NCBI RefSeq assembly: GCF_003287455.1
Contig: NZ_PRLC01000008.1
Coordinates: 1 to 64,000, forward strand
Source: Faecalibacterium hattorii
GTDB taxonomy: Bacteria; Bacillota; Clostridia; Oscillospirales; Ruminococcaceae
Reading direction: 5' to 3'
DNA: 64,000 nucleotides
Under the pieces are notes generated by a model. It did no database searches, was not told where the DNA came from, and worked only from the letters and a program-made list of their open reading frames with translations. This document shows, in pieces, positions 41,145 to 49,788 of this stretch (position 1 is the first letter of the stretch; every line of letters begins with the position of its first letter). Both the position numbers and the translations under genes were made by a program.

Positions 41145-41954
41145 ATGAAAACTCTGACTTGTTCTCTCCGCCGCCTCGGTGCGGCGCTGGCCGCCGCTGT
41201 GCTGGCGGTCTGCCTCAGCCTCCCGGCCATGGCTTCGGCCCCGCTGGTGCGGGATGACTACGGCCTGTTCGACGGCGACACCCTCAGCGCGCTGGAAGCT
41301 GACGCCGAGGAGGCCGCCGACGGCCACGACTGCGATGTGTATTTCCTCACCGTGGACAGCATCGGCGACGAAGACCAGCGTGCCTACGCGAAGAACTACT
41401 ACCGCGACAACGATCTCGGCTCCGGCAGCGACCGCAGCGGCATCCTGTTCATGATCGCCCTCGGCTCCCGCAAGTACGTCACCATCACCTACGGCGGGGG
41501 CGTGACGGCCTTTACCGATTACCGCATCGAGCAGATCGAAGATGAGGTCGTGCCCATGCTGTCGGACGGCGACTACGCCGACGCAGCCCAGACCTACATC
41601 GACCTGTGCGCCGATACGCTGGATTTCTACGCCGAGAACGGCGAGCCGCTGGATTATGACAACGACCCGGACGGCGACCTCGGCATCTTCGGCATCCTCA
41701 TCGTGGTGGGCATCCCGTCCCTCATCGCCGCCATCGTGTGCAGCATCCTCTATGCTCAGATGAAGACGGCCAAGCGGAAGACCGAAGCCGATGACTACAT
41801 CGGGGCCGGGCTCAAGCTCCGGGTCCAGCGCGACCACTACACCCACACCGACCGCGTGGAGGTCTACGACCCGCCCCACGAGGAAAGCTCTTCCTCCGGC
41901 GGCTCGTCGGTGGACAGCGACGGCTTCGGCGGTTCGTCGGGCGGCTCCTTCTAA
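41145..41954 (+). CDS. TPM domain membrane protein
   Basis: A 269-aa exported protein with a signal peptide (about residues 1-31, ending PAMASA), a TPM domain (residues ~32-175, with the RDDYGLFDGDTLSALEADAE start and the GSDRSGILFMIALGSRKYV core), a single transmembrane helix (GILIVVGIPSLIAAIVCSIL) and a Ser/Gly-rich tail ending FGGSSGGSF. The TPM fold faces outside. Plant and bacterial relatives have been linked to phosphatase activity or membrane-protein repair. The ATG at 41145 follows AAGGAGG. A terminator follows. Confidence 0.87.
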   Translation: MKTLTCSLRRLGAALAAAVLAVCLSLPAMASAPLVRDDYGLFDGDTLSALEADAEEAADGHDCDVYFLTVDSIGDEDQRAYAKNYYRDNDLGSGSDRSGILFMIALGSRKYVTITYGGGVTAFTDYRIEQIEDEVVPMLSDGDYADAAQTYIDLCADTLDFYAENGEPLDYDNDPDGDLGIFGILIVVGIPSLIAAIVCSILYAQMKTAKRKTEADDYIGAGLKLRVQRDHYTHTDRVEVYDPPHEESSSSGGSSVDSDGFGGSSGGSF

Positions 41955-41963
41955 AGCGCAAAA

Positions 41964-41998
41964 AGGCCGGTTTCGCAGCTTGCGAAACCGGTCTTTTT
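41964..41998. terminator. Intrinsic terminator after the TPM gene
   Basis: AGGCCGGTTTCGCA pairs with TGCGAAACCGGTCT with T residues after it. It also faces the convergent acyl carrier protein gene. Confidence 0.85.
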
Positions 41999-42072
41999 CT
42001 TTATCCTTGGGTTGCAATACTGTATCAGCGTCATGAAGGGGGAAAAGCCCCGCCCGTCCGCGAGGAATCCGT

Positions 42073-42315
42073 TCACCCCGCGTTAGCCTCCAAATAATCT
42101 GCCACATCGCCGATGGTCACGAAATTGCGCAGTTCCTTTTCGGGGATGCGCAGACCAAACATTTCCTCAAGATCCGCCACAACGGTCAGGATCTCCATGG
42201 AGGACAGGTCGAGGTCGTCCATCAGGACGCTGTCTTCCCTCACGTCCTCCGGGCTGATCTCTGCCACGTCCTCAAGGATCGCGAGGATCTGGGACACGAT
42301 TTCTGCTCTTTGCAT
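42073..42315 (-). CDS. Acyl carrier protein
   Basis: An 80-aa carrier with a phosphopantetheine site in DLDLSSMEILTVV; the usual DSL is DLS followed by Ser, with the Ser expected to carry the prosthetic group. Acidic helices flank it (VAEISPEDVREDS, FGLRIPEKELRNF). The start at 42315 is preceded by AAAGGAAG. It lies downstream of an acyl-CoA synthetase-like gene, so it may accept acyl groups activated by that enzyme rather than serve only general fatty acid synthesis. Confidence 0.9.
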   Translation of the reverse strand: MQRAEIVSQILAILEDVAEISPEDVREDSVLMDDLDLSSMEILTVVADLEEMFGLRIPEKELRNFVTIGDVADYLEANAG

Positions 42316-42509
42316 CAAAAAATCTTCCTTTCCATGATGGATTTCAGCGTCGCTGCAAGGGCGCGCTTCTCCGGCGCGGCCCCCTGCGGCCCGGTCTCCC
42401 ATTCTGGTCCCGGCCTTACCCGACGTCATACAGTTTTATAATACCCGTTTTCCGGGGCAATTGCAACATTTCGCCGGTCAGGTTTACAGATTTTCTACAA
42501 AAGCGTTTC

Positions 42510-44009
42510 TTACCTGCGCAGCAGCTTGCCCAGCGCGTTGCGGGGCAGGGGCTCTGCGGTGCACTCCACGGCGCTGATCCGCTTGTACAGCGGCAGGGTG
42601 CGGTTCAGCTCGGTGACGAAGGTGCGGACAGTCTGCTCCTTCTCCGGCTCACAGCAGATGACGGCACCGATCTTCTTGCCCATCTCCTTCACGATGCACT
42701 CCTTGATGTCGGCGCACTTGCCCAGCAGCTTTTCCAGCTCTTCGGGGCTGACGTTCTCGCCGCTGTCGAGGATGATGAGGTTTTTCTTACGGCCGGTGAT
42801 GTAATAGAAGCCGTCCTCATCCACGCGGGCGAGGTCGCCGCTGTGGAGCCAGCCGTCCTTGTCGATGGCCTCGGCGGTGGCCTCCGGGTCCTTATAATAG
42901 CCCAGCATGACCGCGCCGCCCCGGACGCAGATCTCGCCGGTCTCGTCCAGCTTGACCTCGCAGAAGCCGTCCGGCTTGCCCAGTGCCCGGAGGTGTTCGC
43001 CCTCCTGCACCACGTTCAGCAGACCGTAGCCGGCCAGCTCGGTCATGGAGTAGCACTGGTTGATGTAGATGCCGTGCTCCACGAGGTAGTGCAGGATCTG
43101 CGGGTCGAGGATGGCGGAAGAGCAGCTCAGGTTCCACAGGCCGTTCAGCTTTTCCTGATTGCCGCGGCGGATCTCGTTGTAGATCATCTCCACCAGCACC
43201 GGCGGAGTGGACATGGCGTCGCTGTGCATCATGCTCATGTCCCGGCGCATATCGCGGGGGTCGGCGCAGAGGTTCAGCGTCCAGCCCTGAATGCCGTAGG
43301 CGAAGTAGCAGATGAAGCCGGACAGGTGGAACATGGGCACCAGCGTGAAGTGGCTGAAGAGCTGATTCATCTCCTTCGGGGCCACTTCAGGCATGACCTT
43401 CTGGCCGTCGATGTACATCTTTATGGCGGTGAAGTAGTTTTTCTCGCTGAGCATGACGCCCTTGCTGCGGCCGGTGGTGCCGGAGGTGAATAGCAGCATC
43501 CGCAGCCCGTCGGGGTCGATGCGGTTTTCAAAGGCGGCGGGTGCGCTGCCCTCGTAGGCGTTCATGGGGCGGAGCTTGTCGCCGTAAACAGCCTTCAGCT
43601 CCTCGGCGTAGCCATAGTCGATGCCGTCGGTGAAGATCAGGGCGGGCTCGCTGAGGCCCAGCTCATATTCCAGCTCCGGCCAAGTCTTCTTCTGGTTCAG
43701 GGTCACGATGACAGCCCCGGCCATCATGGTGCCGAAGGTCACCACGCCGTACTCATAATTGGTGCGGCTCAGGATCGCGATCCGCTGGCCCTTGAGATCG
43801 GCAACAGTTTCCTGCAGATAGCCGGTCATCTTCCGGATGTCGGCCACGAACTCGCCGTAGGTCTTCTCCTTCACGGTGGTGGTGGCGTCGTCCACCCAGC
43901 GGAACGCCGGGCGGGACGCAAACTTCTCCTGCATGGCAGCGACCATATCATAAACCGTCATCGGCATCTCTTTTTCCGAAACCACGGCACAGCACTCTTC
44001 TCTGGTCAT
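42510..44009 (-). CDS. AMP-dependent acyl-CoA/acyl-ACP synthetase
   Basis: A 499-aa adenylating enzyme of the ANL superfamily. The ATP-binding P-loop is LLFTSGTTGRSKGVML; the second motif is YSMTELAGYG; the hinge region is SGDLARVDEDGFYYITGRKKN, with the C-terminal catalytic Lys near RNALGKLLRR. It activates a fatty or other carboxylic acid. An acyl carrier protein gene lies 194 bp downstream on the same strand. The start at 44009 has AAGGAG; a large inverted repeat overlaps its promoter. Confidence 0.9.
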   Translation of the reverse strand: MTREECCAVVSEKEMPMTVYDMVAAMQEKFASRPAFRWVDDATTTVKEKTYGEFVADIRKMTGYLQETVADLKGQRIAILSRTNYEYGVVTFGTMMAGAVIVTLNQKKTWPELEYELGLSEPALIFTDGIDYGYAEELKAVYGDKLRPMNAYEGSAPAAFENRIDPDGLRMLLFTSGTTGRSKGVMLSEKNYFTAIKMYIDGQKVMPEVAPKEMNQLFSHFTLVPMFHLSGFICYFAYGIQGWTLNLCADPRDMRRDMSMMHSDAMSTPPVLVEMIYNEIRRGNQEKLNGLWNLSCSSAILDPQILHYLVEHGIYINQCYSMTELAGYGLLNVVQEGEHLRALGKPDGFCEVKLDETGEICVRGGAVMLGYYKDPEATAEAIDKDGWLHSGDLARVDEDGFYYITGRKKNLIILDSGENVSPEELEKLLGKCADIKECIVKEMGKKIGAVICCEPEKEQTVRTFVTELNRTLPLYKRISAVECTAEPLPRNALGKLLRR

Positions 44010-44085
44010 CTTTTGCACACTCCTTATTCGTTCGGTGTTCCCCGGCCCCCGCCCAATTTCAGCGGCAGCACAGCTTTCGTCTCCC

Positions 44086-44114
44086 AGTATACAGCACAGC
44101 GGGGACAAATGCAA
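44086..44114 (-). promoter_or_regulatory. Promoter of the acyl-CoA synthetase gene
   Basis: On the minus strand TTGCAT (44109-44114) and TATACT (44086-44091) are spaced 17 bp. Confidence 0.75.
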
Positions 44115-44148
44115 GTTTTAATTGCACAAATATGCAATTTAAACTTGC
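44111..44148. promoter_or_regulatory. Operator-like inverted repeat overlapping the -35
   Basis: Two 16-bp arms, GCAAGTTTTAATTGCA (44111-44126) and TGCAATTTAAACTTGC (44133-44148), have one mismatch and a 6-bp spacer. One arm covers the -35 of the acyl-CoA synthetase promoter. This suggests a repressor that senses fatty acids, but no regulator gene is adjacent. Confidence 0.65.
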
Positions 44149-44257
44149 GCTCAACTTGTGCAGGGAGATGGGATTTGCTCCCATTCGTTGCGCAGGGGCG
44201 GCTGCTGTGGTACACTTTGCACAGCCTTGGGGGCTTTTTTTGTTCTGCCCGCTTTCA

Positions 44258-44286
44258 TTGACAGAACCTCAGAAAAGCATTATACT
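44258..44286 (+). promoter_or_regulatory. Promoter of the envelope-polysaccharide gene group
   Basis: TTGACA (44258-44263) and TATACT (44281-44286) are spaced 17 bp, 94 bp upstream of the acyltransferase start. A run of T after a short GC stem near 44240 lies just before it. Confidence 0.75.
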
Positions 44287-44379
44287 TATTTATAACGATT
44301 TTGTAACTTTTAACATCTTGCGCCCGAATTTCGGCAATCAGCCACCCTCAAGGTGATCTGGCGCAAAGGAGGGCTTTTC

Positions 44380-45501
44380 ATGGAGGGTACCAAACCCCGC
44401 ACGGCCAATTCGCTTGGCATGTTCGACCTGCTCAAGGGCATCGGTATGTTGACCATCGTGTTCGCGCACACCGGTGAGCTGTATCCGATGGGTTCCGGCA
44501 GCATCAACCTGCTGACCTTTTTTATGTTCGCCTACCGCGAATCCCTGATGGCCGCGTTCTACATCGCCAGCGGCTACGGCTTCCGCAAGCGTTCCATCGG
44601 CAAGTGCATCGACCAGCAGGTGACGACTCTGCTCAAGCCTTACATTTATACGGGCATCGCCACCACGGTGTTCCACTTCCTTATCCACTATCTCTGCTAC
44701 GGCTCCCTCCACAACGCCACCTATGAGACCGGCAAGGTGCTGGGCGGCTTTGCGCTGGGGCTGCCCCACACGGCGGAGTATTTCGGCCAGACCTTCTTCT
44801 CCTGCGGGCCCATGTGGTACTTACTTTCCCTGATGATCGCGTGGGTCCTGCTGGATCTGATCCTGAATATCTTTCCTGAAGCCTACACAAACTGGGCAGT
44901 GCTGGGCACCATGCTGCTGGGCTGGGGCCTCTGCATCACATGGGAGGCTCCCTTCTGCATCGGGCAGGGCATGGTCACCGTTCCGGCGCTCTACGTGGGC
45001 TACCTCGCCAAGAAGCATAAAATTTTCGACAAACCCCTGTCCCGCAGGTTGAAAAACACCCTGATGGGCTGTGCGGCCGCCGTGGCAGTCCTTGTGCTGC
45101 TCACCCAGAGCACCGACTGCGTTTCCATGGCCCAGTGGAACTTCGGCCCGGTGAGCATCCTGCTGGACGCCGGGGCCGGCCTTGGCATCCTGTCCATGGT
45201 CCTCTGGTTCCAGCGCCGGGTGGACAACTTCGTGACCCGCGGCATCCAAGCCATCGGCCGCCGGTCTCTGTATATCTTCTGCATCCACACCGTTGAGCTG
45301 ACCGCGATTCCGTGGTATCTGATGCCCCAGAAGTTTGCGGCCCACCCGGTGCTGGGCGTGGTCCTGCAGTTCACCCTCTCCATGGGGTCGGTGCTGCTGT
45401 TCTGTGAGCTGCTGCTCCGCTGGAAGGATCGGAAATTCCGGCGCACCGTGGCAGCCAAGAGCCGGGAAGCACAGCCCCGGCAGTATGCGGCAAAACACTG
45501 A
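44380..45501 (+). CDS. Membrane acyltransferase family protein
   Basis: A 373-aa multi-helix protein of the acyltransferase-3 (OafA/fucose-4-O-acetylase-like) family that O-acylates cell-surface glycans. The conserved N-terminal segment FDLLKGIGMLTIVFAHT contains the catalytic His. About ten hydrophobic helices follow (for example YLLSLMIAWVLLDLILNIF). The start at 44380 follows AAAGGAGG. It heads a group with a coiled-coil protein and a glycosyltransferase. Confidence 0.85.
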   Translation: MEGTKPRTANSLGMFDLLKGIGMLTIVFAHTGELYPMGSGSINLLTFFMFAYRESLMAAFYIASGYGFRKRSIGKCIDQQVTTLLKPYIYTGIATTVFHFLIHYLCYGSLHNATYETGKVLGGFALGLPHTAEYFGQTFFSCGPMWYLLSLMIAWVLLDLILNIFPEAYTNWAVLGTMLLGWGLCITWEAPFCIGQGMVTVPALYVGYLAKKHKIFDKPLSRRLKNTLMGCAAAVAVLVLLTQSTDCVSMAQWNFGPVSILLDAGAGLGILSMVLWFQRRVDNFVTRGIQAIGRRSLYIFCIHTVELTAIPWYLMPQKFAAHPVLGVVLQFTLSMGSVLLFCELLLRWKDRKFRRTVAAKSREAQPRQYAAKH

Positions 45502-45558
45502 TTTTTTGCGGGTCTTTCCCGCTGAAGTGAAATATATTATGATGAGGAGAATCCAGTC

Positions 45559-46386
45559 ATGACCAACGAAGCTCCTGCCACCACGGCGGCCCTGCAGGGC
45601 CGGATCGCGGACCTCGAACAGCAGCTCAAGCTCTCGGACGAGGGCGTTTCCCGGCTGGCCCAGCGGTGCCTTGCGCTGGAACAGGAGGTACAGGCCTGTG
45701 CCGCCGCCCACCCCCAGCGCGAGATGCGCACCGACTCGCCCACCCTGCTGCAGCCGCTGCTCTATTACGATACCGGCTTCGGCTTTTCCGAAAAGGATAC
45801 GCTGACCGCCCCCGACTGCACCACCGACCAGCTGACCGGGGCCGTGACGGCTACGTTTGAGCTGCCGGTGGCGGCCCAGAAGCTCCGCTTCGATCCGGGC
45901 GAGCTGCCCTGCTGCGTGACCCAGCTCCTGTTCTCCGACGACCGCATCGTCTGGGAGCCCGCCAACGGCACCAATCTGCAGGGGGACACCACCCTCTTCC
46001 TCGGCGATGACCCCAACTACCGGCTGGAGGGCCTGAGCCAGTACCCCGCCGGGATGAAGCTGGTGGTGAGCTACTGCTACTACCCGCTGGAAAAGCTGGC
46101 GGACGAGCCTCTCTTCTGCGCCCTGCTGGAAAGCGTCCAGCTCCTGCAGAAGAATAAGGACGGCGAAAAGCAGCACATCGCCGAGCTGGAACAGGCTGTG
46201 GCCGCCCAGCAGCAGACCGTAGCCCTGCTGCACCAGCAGATCGCCGAACTGCACCAGAAAAACGCCGAGGTCGCCGCCCGCTGCCAGTCCTACGAGACTT
46301 CCTTGGAAGGCGTGCTGAACAGCAGCAGTTGGAAGCTGACCCTGCCGCTGCGCCGTCTGCTGGGGTTGTTCCGCCGCAGCCATTAA
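45559..46386 (+). CDS. Coiled-coil protein of the envelope glycan group
   Basis: A 275-aa soluble protein without a signal peptide. Residues ~10-52 and ~195-255 form heptad-rich coiled coils (LQGRIADLEQQLKLS; LLHQQIAELHQKNAEVAARC). Between them is a ~140-residue beta-rich domain (YYDTGFGFSEKDTLTA). The last residues (SSWKLTLPLRRLLGLF) resemble the C-termini of proteins linked to glycosyltransferases. It is 13 bp upstream of the glycosyltransferase gene. No specific function was recognised. Confidence 0.75.
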   Translation: MTNEAPATTAALQGRIADLEQQLKLSDEGVSRLAQRCLALEQEVQACAAAHPQREMRTDSPTLLQPLLYYDTGFGFSEKDTLTAPDCTTDQLTGAVTATFELPVAAQKLRFDPGELPCCVTQLLFSDDRIVWEPANGTNLQGDTTLFLGDDPNYRLEGLSQYPAGMKLVVSYCYYPLEKLADEPLFCALLESVQLLQKNKDGEKQHIAELEQAVAAQQQTVALLHQQIAELHQKNAEVAARCQSYETSLEGVLNSSSWKLTLPLRRLLGLFRRSH

Positions 46387-46399
46387 CGGGAGGGACGCC

Positions 46400-48001
46400 A
46401 TGTACAGCAGTTACAGCCCCCTGCAGCAGAGCCAACTGGCCGCGCAGGGTTATTACGATACCCAGAGCACCTATCTGCTGGTCTACGCGCCGGGGCGGAA
46501 CACCGCGCTGCGCGCCACCCTTGCCGACCAGCTCCACCGCAAGTTCCGGCTGGCGGATACCCTTGGCTCCGCCTTGACCGAGGGGGTGGACGGCGTGCTC
46601 CTCGTCAGCGAGGACGTGGAGTGCATGTCCACCGCCCTGATGTGCTTTGCAAAAGCCTTGCAGGACGGCGCAGATTACGCGGTCTGCAACGCCGTCTTCG
46701 GCTTCGGGGGGGCCACGGCCCTCTACCAGAGCCGGGCCCATCTGGCCCAGAACCGCTGCGCCCTCGTCAGCCGCCCCCTGCTGGAGCGCTGCCGCGCCGC
46801 CGCCAAGGACCCCGAAAACGTCACGGAGCTGCTGGCGCTGGCCGCGCAGTTCTGCGCCCACCCCGCCCGCATCCCACAGGCTCTGCTCCACTACGAGCGG
46901 GACATCTGCGCCGAGGATGCGTTCTCGGCCACGGGCAAGCGGGCCTTCCTCATGAGCCATGTCCTCGACATGACCGGTGCTCCCATCGTGCTGGTCAGCG
47001 CCGTGCCGGTGCTGCGCAGCATGGGCTACGAAGTGGTGGTGCTGGGCCCCAGCGATGGCGGGGCGCTGCAGCTCTTCGTGGACGCCGGGGCCGCCGTCAT
47101 CACCCGGCCGGGCATCCGCGCCACCCCGAACCTCTGGGGGCTGGCCCTCTGCACCGACCTCGTCCTCGTCAACACCGTGGTCATGGCCCGGACGGTGCGG
47201 GCCCTCAGCGGCACCGCCGTGCCGGTGCTGTGGTGGCTCCACGATGCCTTTGCGGGCTACCCCCACATCGCCCACCAGATCCCCACGAAGCTGGCCGAGA
47301 ATGTCCGGCTGTACTCGGTGGGCCACCACGCCGCCAACGCCATGCACGCCGTCCGGCCCGATTTCCAGATCGGCCAGCTCATTTACGGCTTGCCCGACTA
47401 TGCGGCGGAGGATTTCCCCCGCTGCGACCTCGGCTACCCCGCCGACAAGCCCCTCTTTGCCACCGTGGGCTCCTTTGAGCGCCGGAAGGGCCACGACATC
47501 TTCTGCGCCGCCATCCGGCTGCTGCCGGAGGAAGTGCGGAACAAGGCCACCTTCCTCTTCGTCGGCATGGCGGCGGACAAGGAGATGATGGACGCCGTCC
47601 GCTCCCTGACCACCGACTGCCCGGAGAATGTCTTCTACTGCAAGCGGCTCAGCCGGGACGAGATCAAGAACCTGATGGAGCAGTGCACCTGTCTGGTCTG
47701 CGCCTCCCGCGACGACCCCATGCCCACCTTCGTCACCGAGGGCCTCATCTTCGGCAAGCCCTCCATCGTGTCGGAGCACACCGGCACCGCCGGGGTCATC
47801 ACCGAAGGGGTGGACGGTTTCACCTACCCCGACGACGACCCGCAGAAGCTGGCCGCGCTGCTGGAGTGGGCCATCTTCCACCCGGAGAAGCTGGCCGCCA
47901 TGAAGGCCGCCTGCCGGAAGCTCTACGAGACCCATTACTCCAAGCAGTCCTTTGAACAGACCCTCACCGCAGCGGTGAAGGACTTGACTGCTAATCACTG
48001 A
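46400..48001 (+). CDS. GT4-like glycosyltransferase
   Basis: A 533-aa protein. The C-terminal ~350 residues are a GT-B glycosyltransferase: VLDMTGAPIVLVSAVPVLRSM for the N-terminal Rossmann domain, ATVGSFERRKGHDIFCAAI and the acidic donor-binding EGLIFGKPSIVSEHTG motif of family 4. The N-terminal ~170 residues are a different alpha/beta region (LLVYAPGRNTALRATLADQL), perhaps a second transferase-like domain. It is likely to act in surface polysaccharide or glycolipid synthesis. GGGAGGG precedes the start. Confidence 0.85.
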   Translation: MYSSYSPLQQSQLAAQGYYDTQSTYLLVYAPGRNTALRATLADQLHRKFRLADTLGSALTEGVDGVLLVSEDVECMSTALMCFAKALQDGADYAVCNAVFGFGGATALYQSRAHLAQNRCALVSRPLLERCRAAAKDPENVTELLALAAQFCAHPARIPQALLHYERDICAEDAFSATGKRAFLMSHVLDMTGAPIVLVSAVPVLRSMGYEVVVLGPSDGGALQLFVDAGAAVITRPGIRATPNLWGLALCTDLVLVNTVVMARTVRALSGTAVPVLWWLHDAFAGYPHIAHQIPTKLAENVRLYSVGHHAANAMHAVRPDFQIGQLIYGLPDYAAEDFPRCDLGYPADKPLFATVGSFERRKGHDIFCAAIRLLPEEVRNKATFLFVGMAADKEMMDAVRSLTTDCPENVFYCKRLSRDEIKNLMEQCTCLVCASRDDPMPTFVTEGLIFGKPSIVSEHTGTAGVITEGVDGFTYPDDDPQKLAALLEWAIFHPEKLAAMKAACRKLYETHYSKQSFEQTLTAAVKDLTANH

Positions 48002-48013
48002 TCTACGTTTTCC

Positions 48014-48160
48014 TTCGTACAACCTCTCAGTCTCGCTACCGCTCGACAGCTCCCCTAGTAGGGGAGCCTCTGGCGAAACCATAAACTTTGCATGGACTGC
48101 CAAGGCCTCCCCTACAAGGGGAGGTGGCAATGCGAAGCATTGACGGAGAGGTTGTACGGA
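48014..48160. repeat. Dispersed palindromic repeat with TACAACCTCTC ends, copy 7
   Basis: A ~147-bp copy bounded by CGTACAACCTCTC and GAGAGGTTGTACG, with internal CTCCCCTA/TAGGGGAG palindromes. The relic near 19.8 kb shares these ends. Confidence 0.8.
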
Positions 48161-48272
48161 GGATTTTTTATCATTTTTCTCCATTTGCTGAGAAAAATTC
48201 GATACAAGTTCACAAAACCGGGGTGCTGGCGTGGTATACTTCAACCAACAGTACGAAAGGAGCTCCTCATCC

Positions 48273-49301
48273 ATGAATCGACCCGCCCCCCGGCAGCCAT
48301 CCCGCAAAAAGGCGGCCCTGTCCATCACGATCCTCGTGGTGCTGACCGGCGTCGTCTTCTGGATCTTCAAGAGCCACTGGGCCGAGATCTCCTCGGCGCT
48401 GGCGCAGTTGAAGTTCTGGCAGGTGGCCGTAGTGCTGGCCGTCGGCCTGACCTACCCGGTGCTGGAGGGCCTTGTCAGCTACGTCATCGTCCGGAGCCGA
48501 CTGCCCCGGTTCACCCTGCGTCAGGCGCTGGAATCGGCGTTCATGGGCAGCTTCGGCAACGTCATCTGCCTTGGGGCCGGGTCCATGCCGATGCAGTCCT
48601 ACTACCTCTACCGCAGCGGGCTGCCGCTGGGCCCCGGCGTGGGCCTGATGACCCTGCAATACGTTTTCCACAAGACCACGGTCCTGCTCTACGCCACGGG
48701 GATGCTGCTGCTTCAGCGCCAGTGGCTGGCGGCCAACACCTCCGGCGTGATGAACTACCTGCCCATGGCCTACTTCGTGGTGGCGGCGATCATCGTGGGG
48801 CTGGTGCTGCTCTGCGTTTCGCCCCTCATCCAGCGGCTCGCCCGCTGGGCGCTGGGCTGTCTGCCCAAGACCGAACAATGGCAGACCCGCCGGGAAACAT
48901 GGCTGGAGCAGCTGGACACCCTCGGCACCGAGAGCCGTCACCTGCTGGCCGACAAGGGCCGCTGCGTCAGGATCTTCGCCCTGCACACGGTCAAGCTGTT
49001 CCTGCTGTTCACCCTGCCTTACCTCTGCATCCGGTTCATGGGGCTGCCCTGCGGCCTGAGCTTCTGGCAGGTGCAGCTCCTCACCAGCCTGATGCTCTTC
49101 CTCTCCAACGCCCTGCCCAACGTGGCGGGCATGGGTTCCATCGAAACGGCCTTCCTCCTCGTCTTCAGCTCCTTTCTGTCCAACGGCGAGGCCATGAGCA
49201 CCCTGATGCTCTTCCGCATCGCCAGCTACTACTTCGTCTTCGGCTTCAGTGCCGTTGTCTCCCTCTTCGCCCAGAAGCATTTGGAGGAGCAGCCCCGCTG
49301 A
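48273..49301 (+). CDS. Lysylphosphatidylglycerol synthase-like membrane protein
   Basis: A 342-aa polytopic protein of the LPG_synthase_TM (PF03706) family, which corresponds to the flippase part of MprF without the aminoacyl-transfer domain. Typical segments are the FGNVICLGAGSMPMQSYYLY region and SNALPNVAGMGSIETAFLLVFS. About eight helices are present. Stand-alone members often sit beside glycosyltransferases and may flip lipid-linked precursors. The start at 48273 has AAAGGAG. It is separated from the glycosyltransferase gene by a palindromic repeat. Confidence 0.88.
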   Translation: MNRPAPRQPSRKKAALSITILVVLTGVVFWIFKSHWAEISSALAQLKFWQVAVVLAVGLTYPVLEGLVSYVIVRSRLPRFTLRQALESAFMGSFGNVICLGAGSMPMQSYYLYRSGLPLGPGVGLMTLQYVFHKTTVLLYATGMLLLQRQWLAANTSGVMNYLPMAYFVVAAIIVGLVLLCVSPLIQRLARWALGCLPKTEQWQTRRETWLEQLDTLGTESRHLLADKGRCVRIFALHTVKLFLLFTLPYLCIRFMGLPCGLSFWQVQLLTSLMLFLSNALPNVAGMGSIETAFLLVFSSFLSNGEAMSTLMLFRIASYYFVFGFSAVVSLFAQKHLEEQPR

Positions 49302-49359
49302 CGCGGCGGCGCGGTTCGCTTCCCCGCGAACTCAGCCAGCCTCCTAGACAAGCAAGTTA

Positions 49360-49533
49360 AATGGCCAAGTTCGGTTTTTATAACGCAGCTTCGTTCAGAA
49401 TCGAATTTCGCCAGCTTGGCCAACTTCGAAATGGCTGGCCAAGTTCGAACTTGGCCACCAAACCGAACTTCGCCAACTTGGCCAACATCGAATATAGAAC
49501 GTAGCTATATTATTATTTTTGAACTTGGCCATT
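49360..49533. repeat. Cluster of TTGGCCAA-based direct and inverted repeats
   Basis: Five or more copies of TTGGCCA-type boxes with flanking TTCG occur in 175 bp. The outermost pair, AATGGCCAAGTTC (49360-49372) and GAACTTGGCCATT (49521-49533), is a perfect 13-bp inverted repeat. The cluster is lower in GC than its surroundings and lies directly upstream of the type III toxin-antitoxin promoter. Confidence 0.7.
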
Positions 49534-49585
49534 AGATTTTCTACAGTAAGGGCAAAAATGCAGACCATCGCACTTCTGATTCTTG

Positions 49586-49614
49586 TTGACATAATTGCCT
49601 TACCAGCGTATAAT
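49586..49614 (+). promoter_or_regulatory. Consensus promoter of the type III TA locus
   Basis: TTGACA (49586-49591) and TATAAT (49609-49614), both perfect, are spaced exactly 17 bp. Confidence 0.85.
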
Positions 49615-49620
49615 AATAAC

Positions 49621-49740
49621 AGAAGACAGCAATGTCTCAAAATAGTGCCCGCTCCCCGATACGCGGCCGATAAATGGTCGGGATCACAAATATTGCCGCT
49701 CCCCGGTATGCGGCTGATAAATGGCTGGGACAAAAATGTT
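49621..49740 (+). ncRNA. Probable type III antitoxin RNA with two ~47-nt repeats
   Basis: Two tandem units (about 49645-49691 and 49692-49738) share CCGCTCCCCGRTAYGCGG and GATAAATGG. Each can form an H-type pseudoknot: stem 1 is CCGC/GCGG, and CCCGA in its loop pairs with TCGGG downstream. In the second unit this second stem has changed to CCCGG/CTGGG, which still pairs (one G-U). Two or more such repeats in front of an endoribonuclease gene define ToxI/CptI-like antitoxins. Confidence 0.75.
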
Positions 49741-49743
49741 TGC

Positions 49744-49769
49744 AGGGCCTCGTCGAAAGACGGGGCTCT
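49744..49769 (+). terminator. Hairpin between antitoxin repeats and toxin gene
   Basis: A 10-bp GC-rich stem GGGCCTCGTC / GACGGGGCTC with a GAAA tetraloop. It lies where type III loci carry a leaky terminator that sets the antitoxin to toxin ratio. The T tract is weak. Confidence 0.65.
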
Positions 49770-49788
49770 ACATTTATGGGAGGTTTTT

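Noticed and set aside
45851-48370. An 839-codon minus-strand frame across the glycosyltransferase gene
   Set aside because: Its composition is that of a reverse shadow; it spans a palindromic repeat and two real genes.
49519-49788. A longer N-terminus for the type III toxin (start at 49519)
   Set aside because: The extra ~90 codons lie over the promoter and the antitoxin repeats; the ATG at 49789 has the ribosome binding site.
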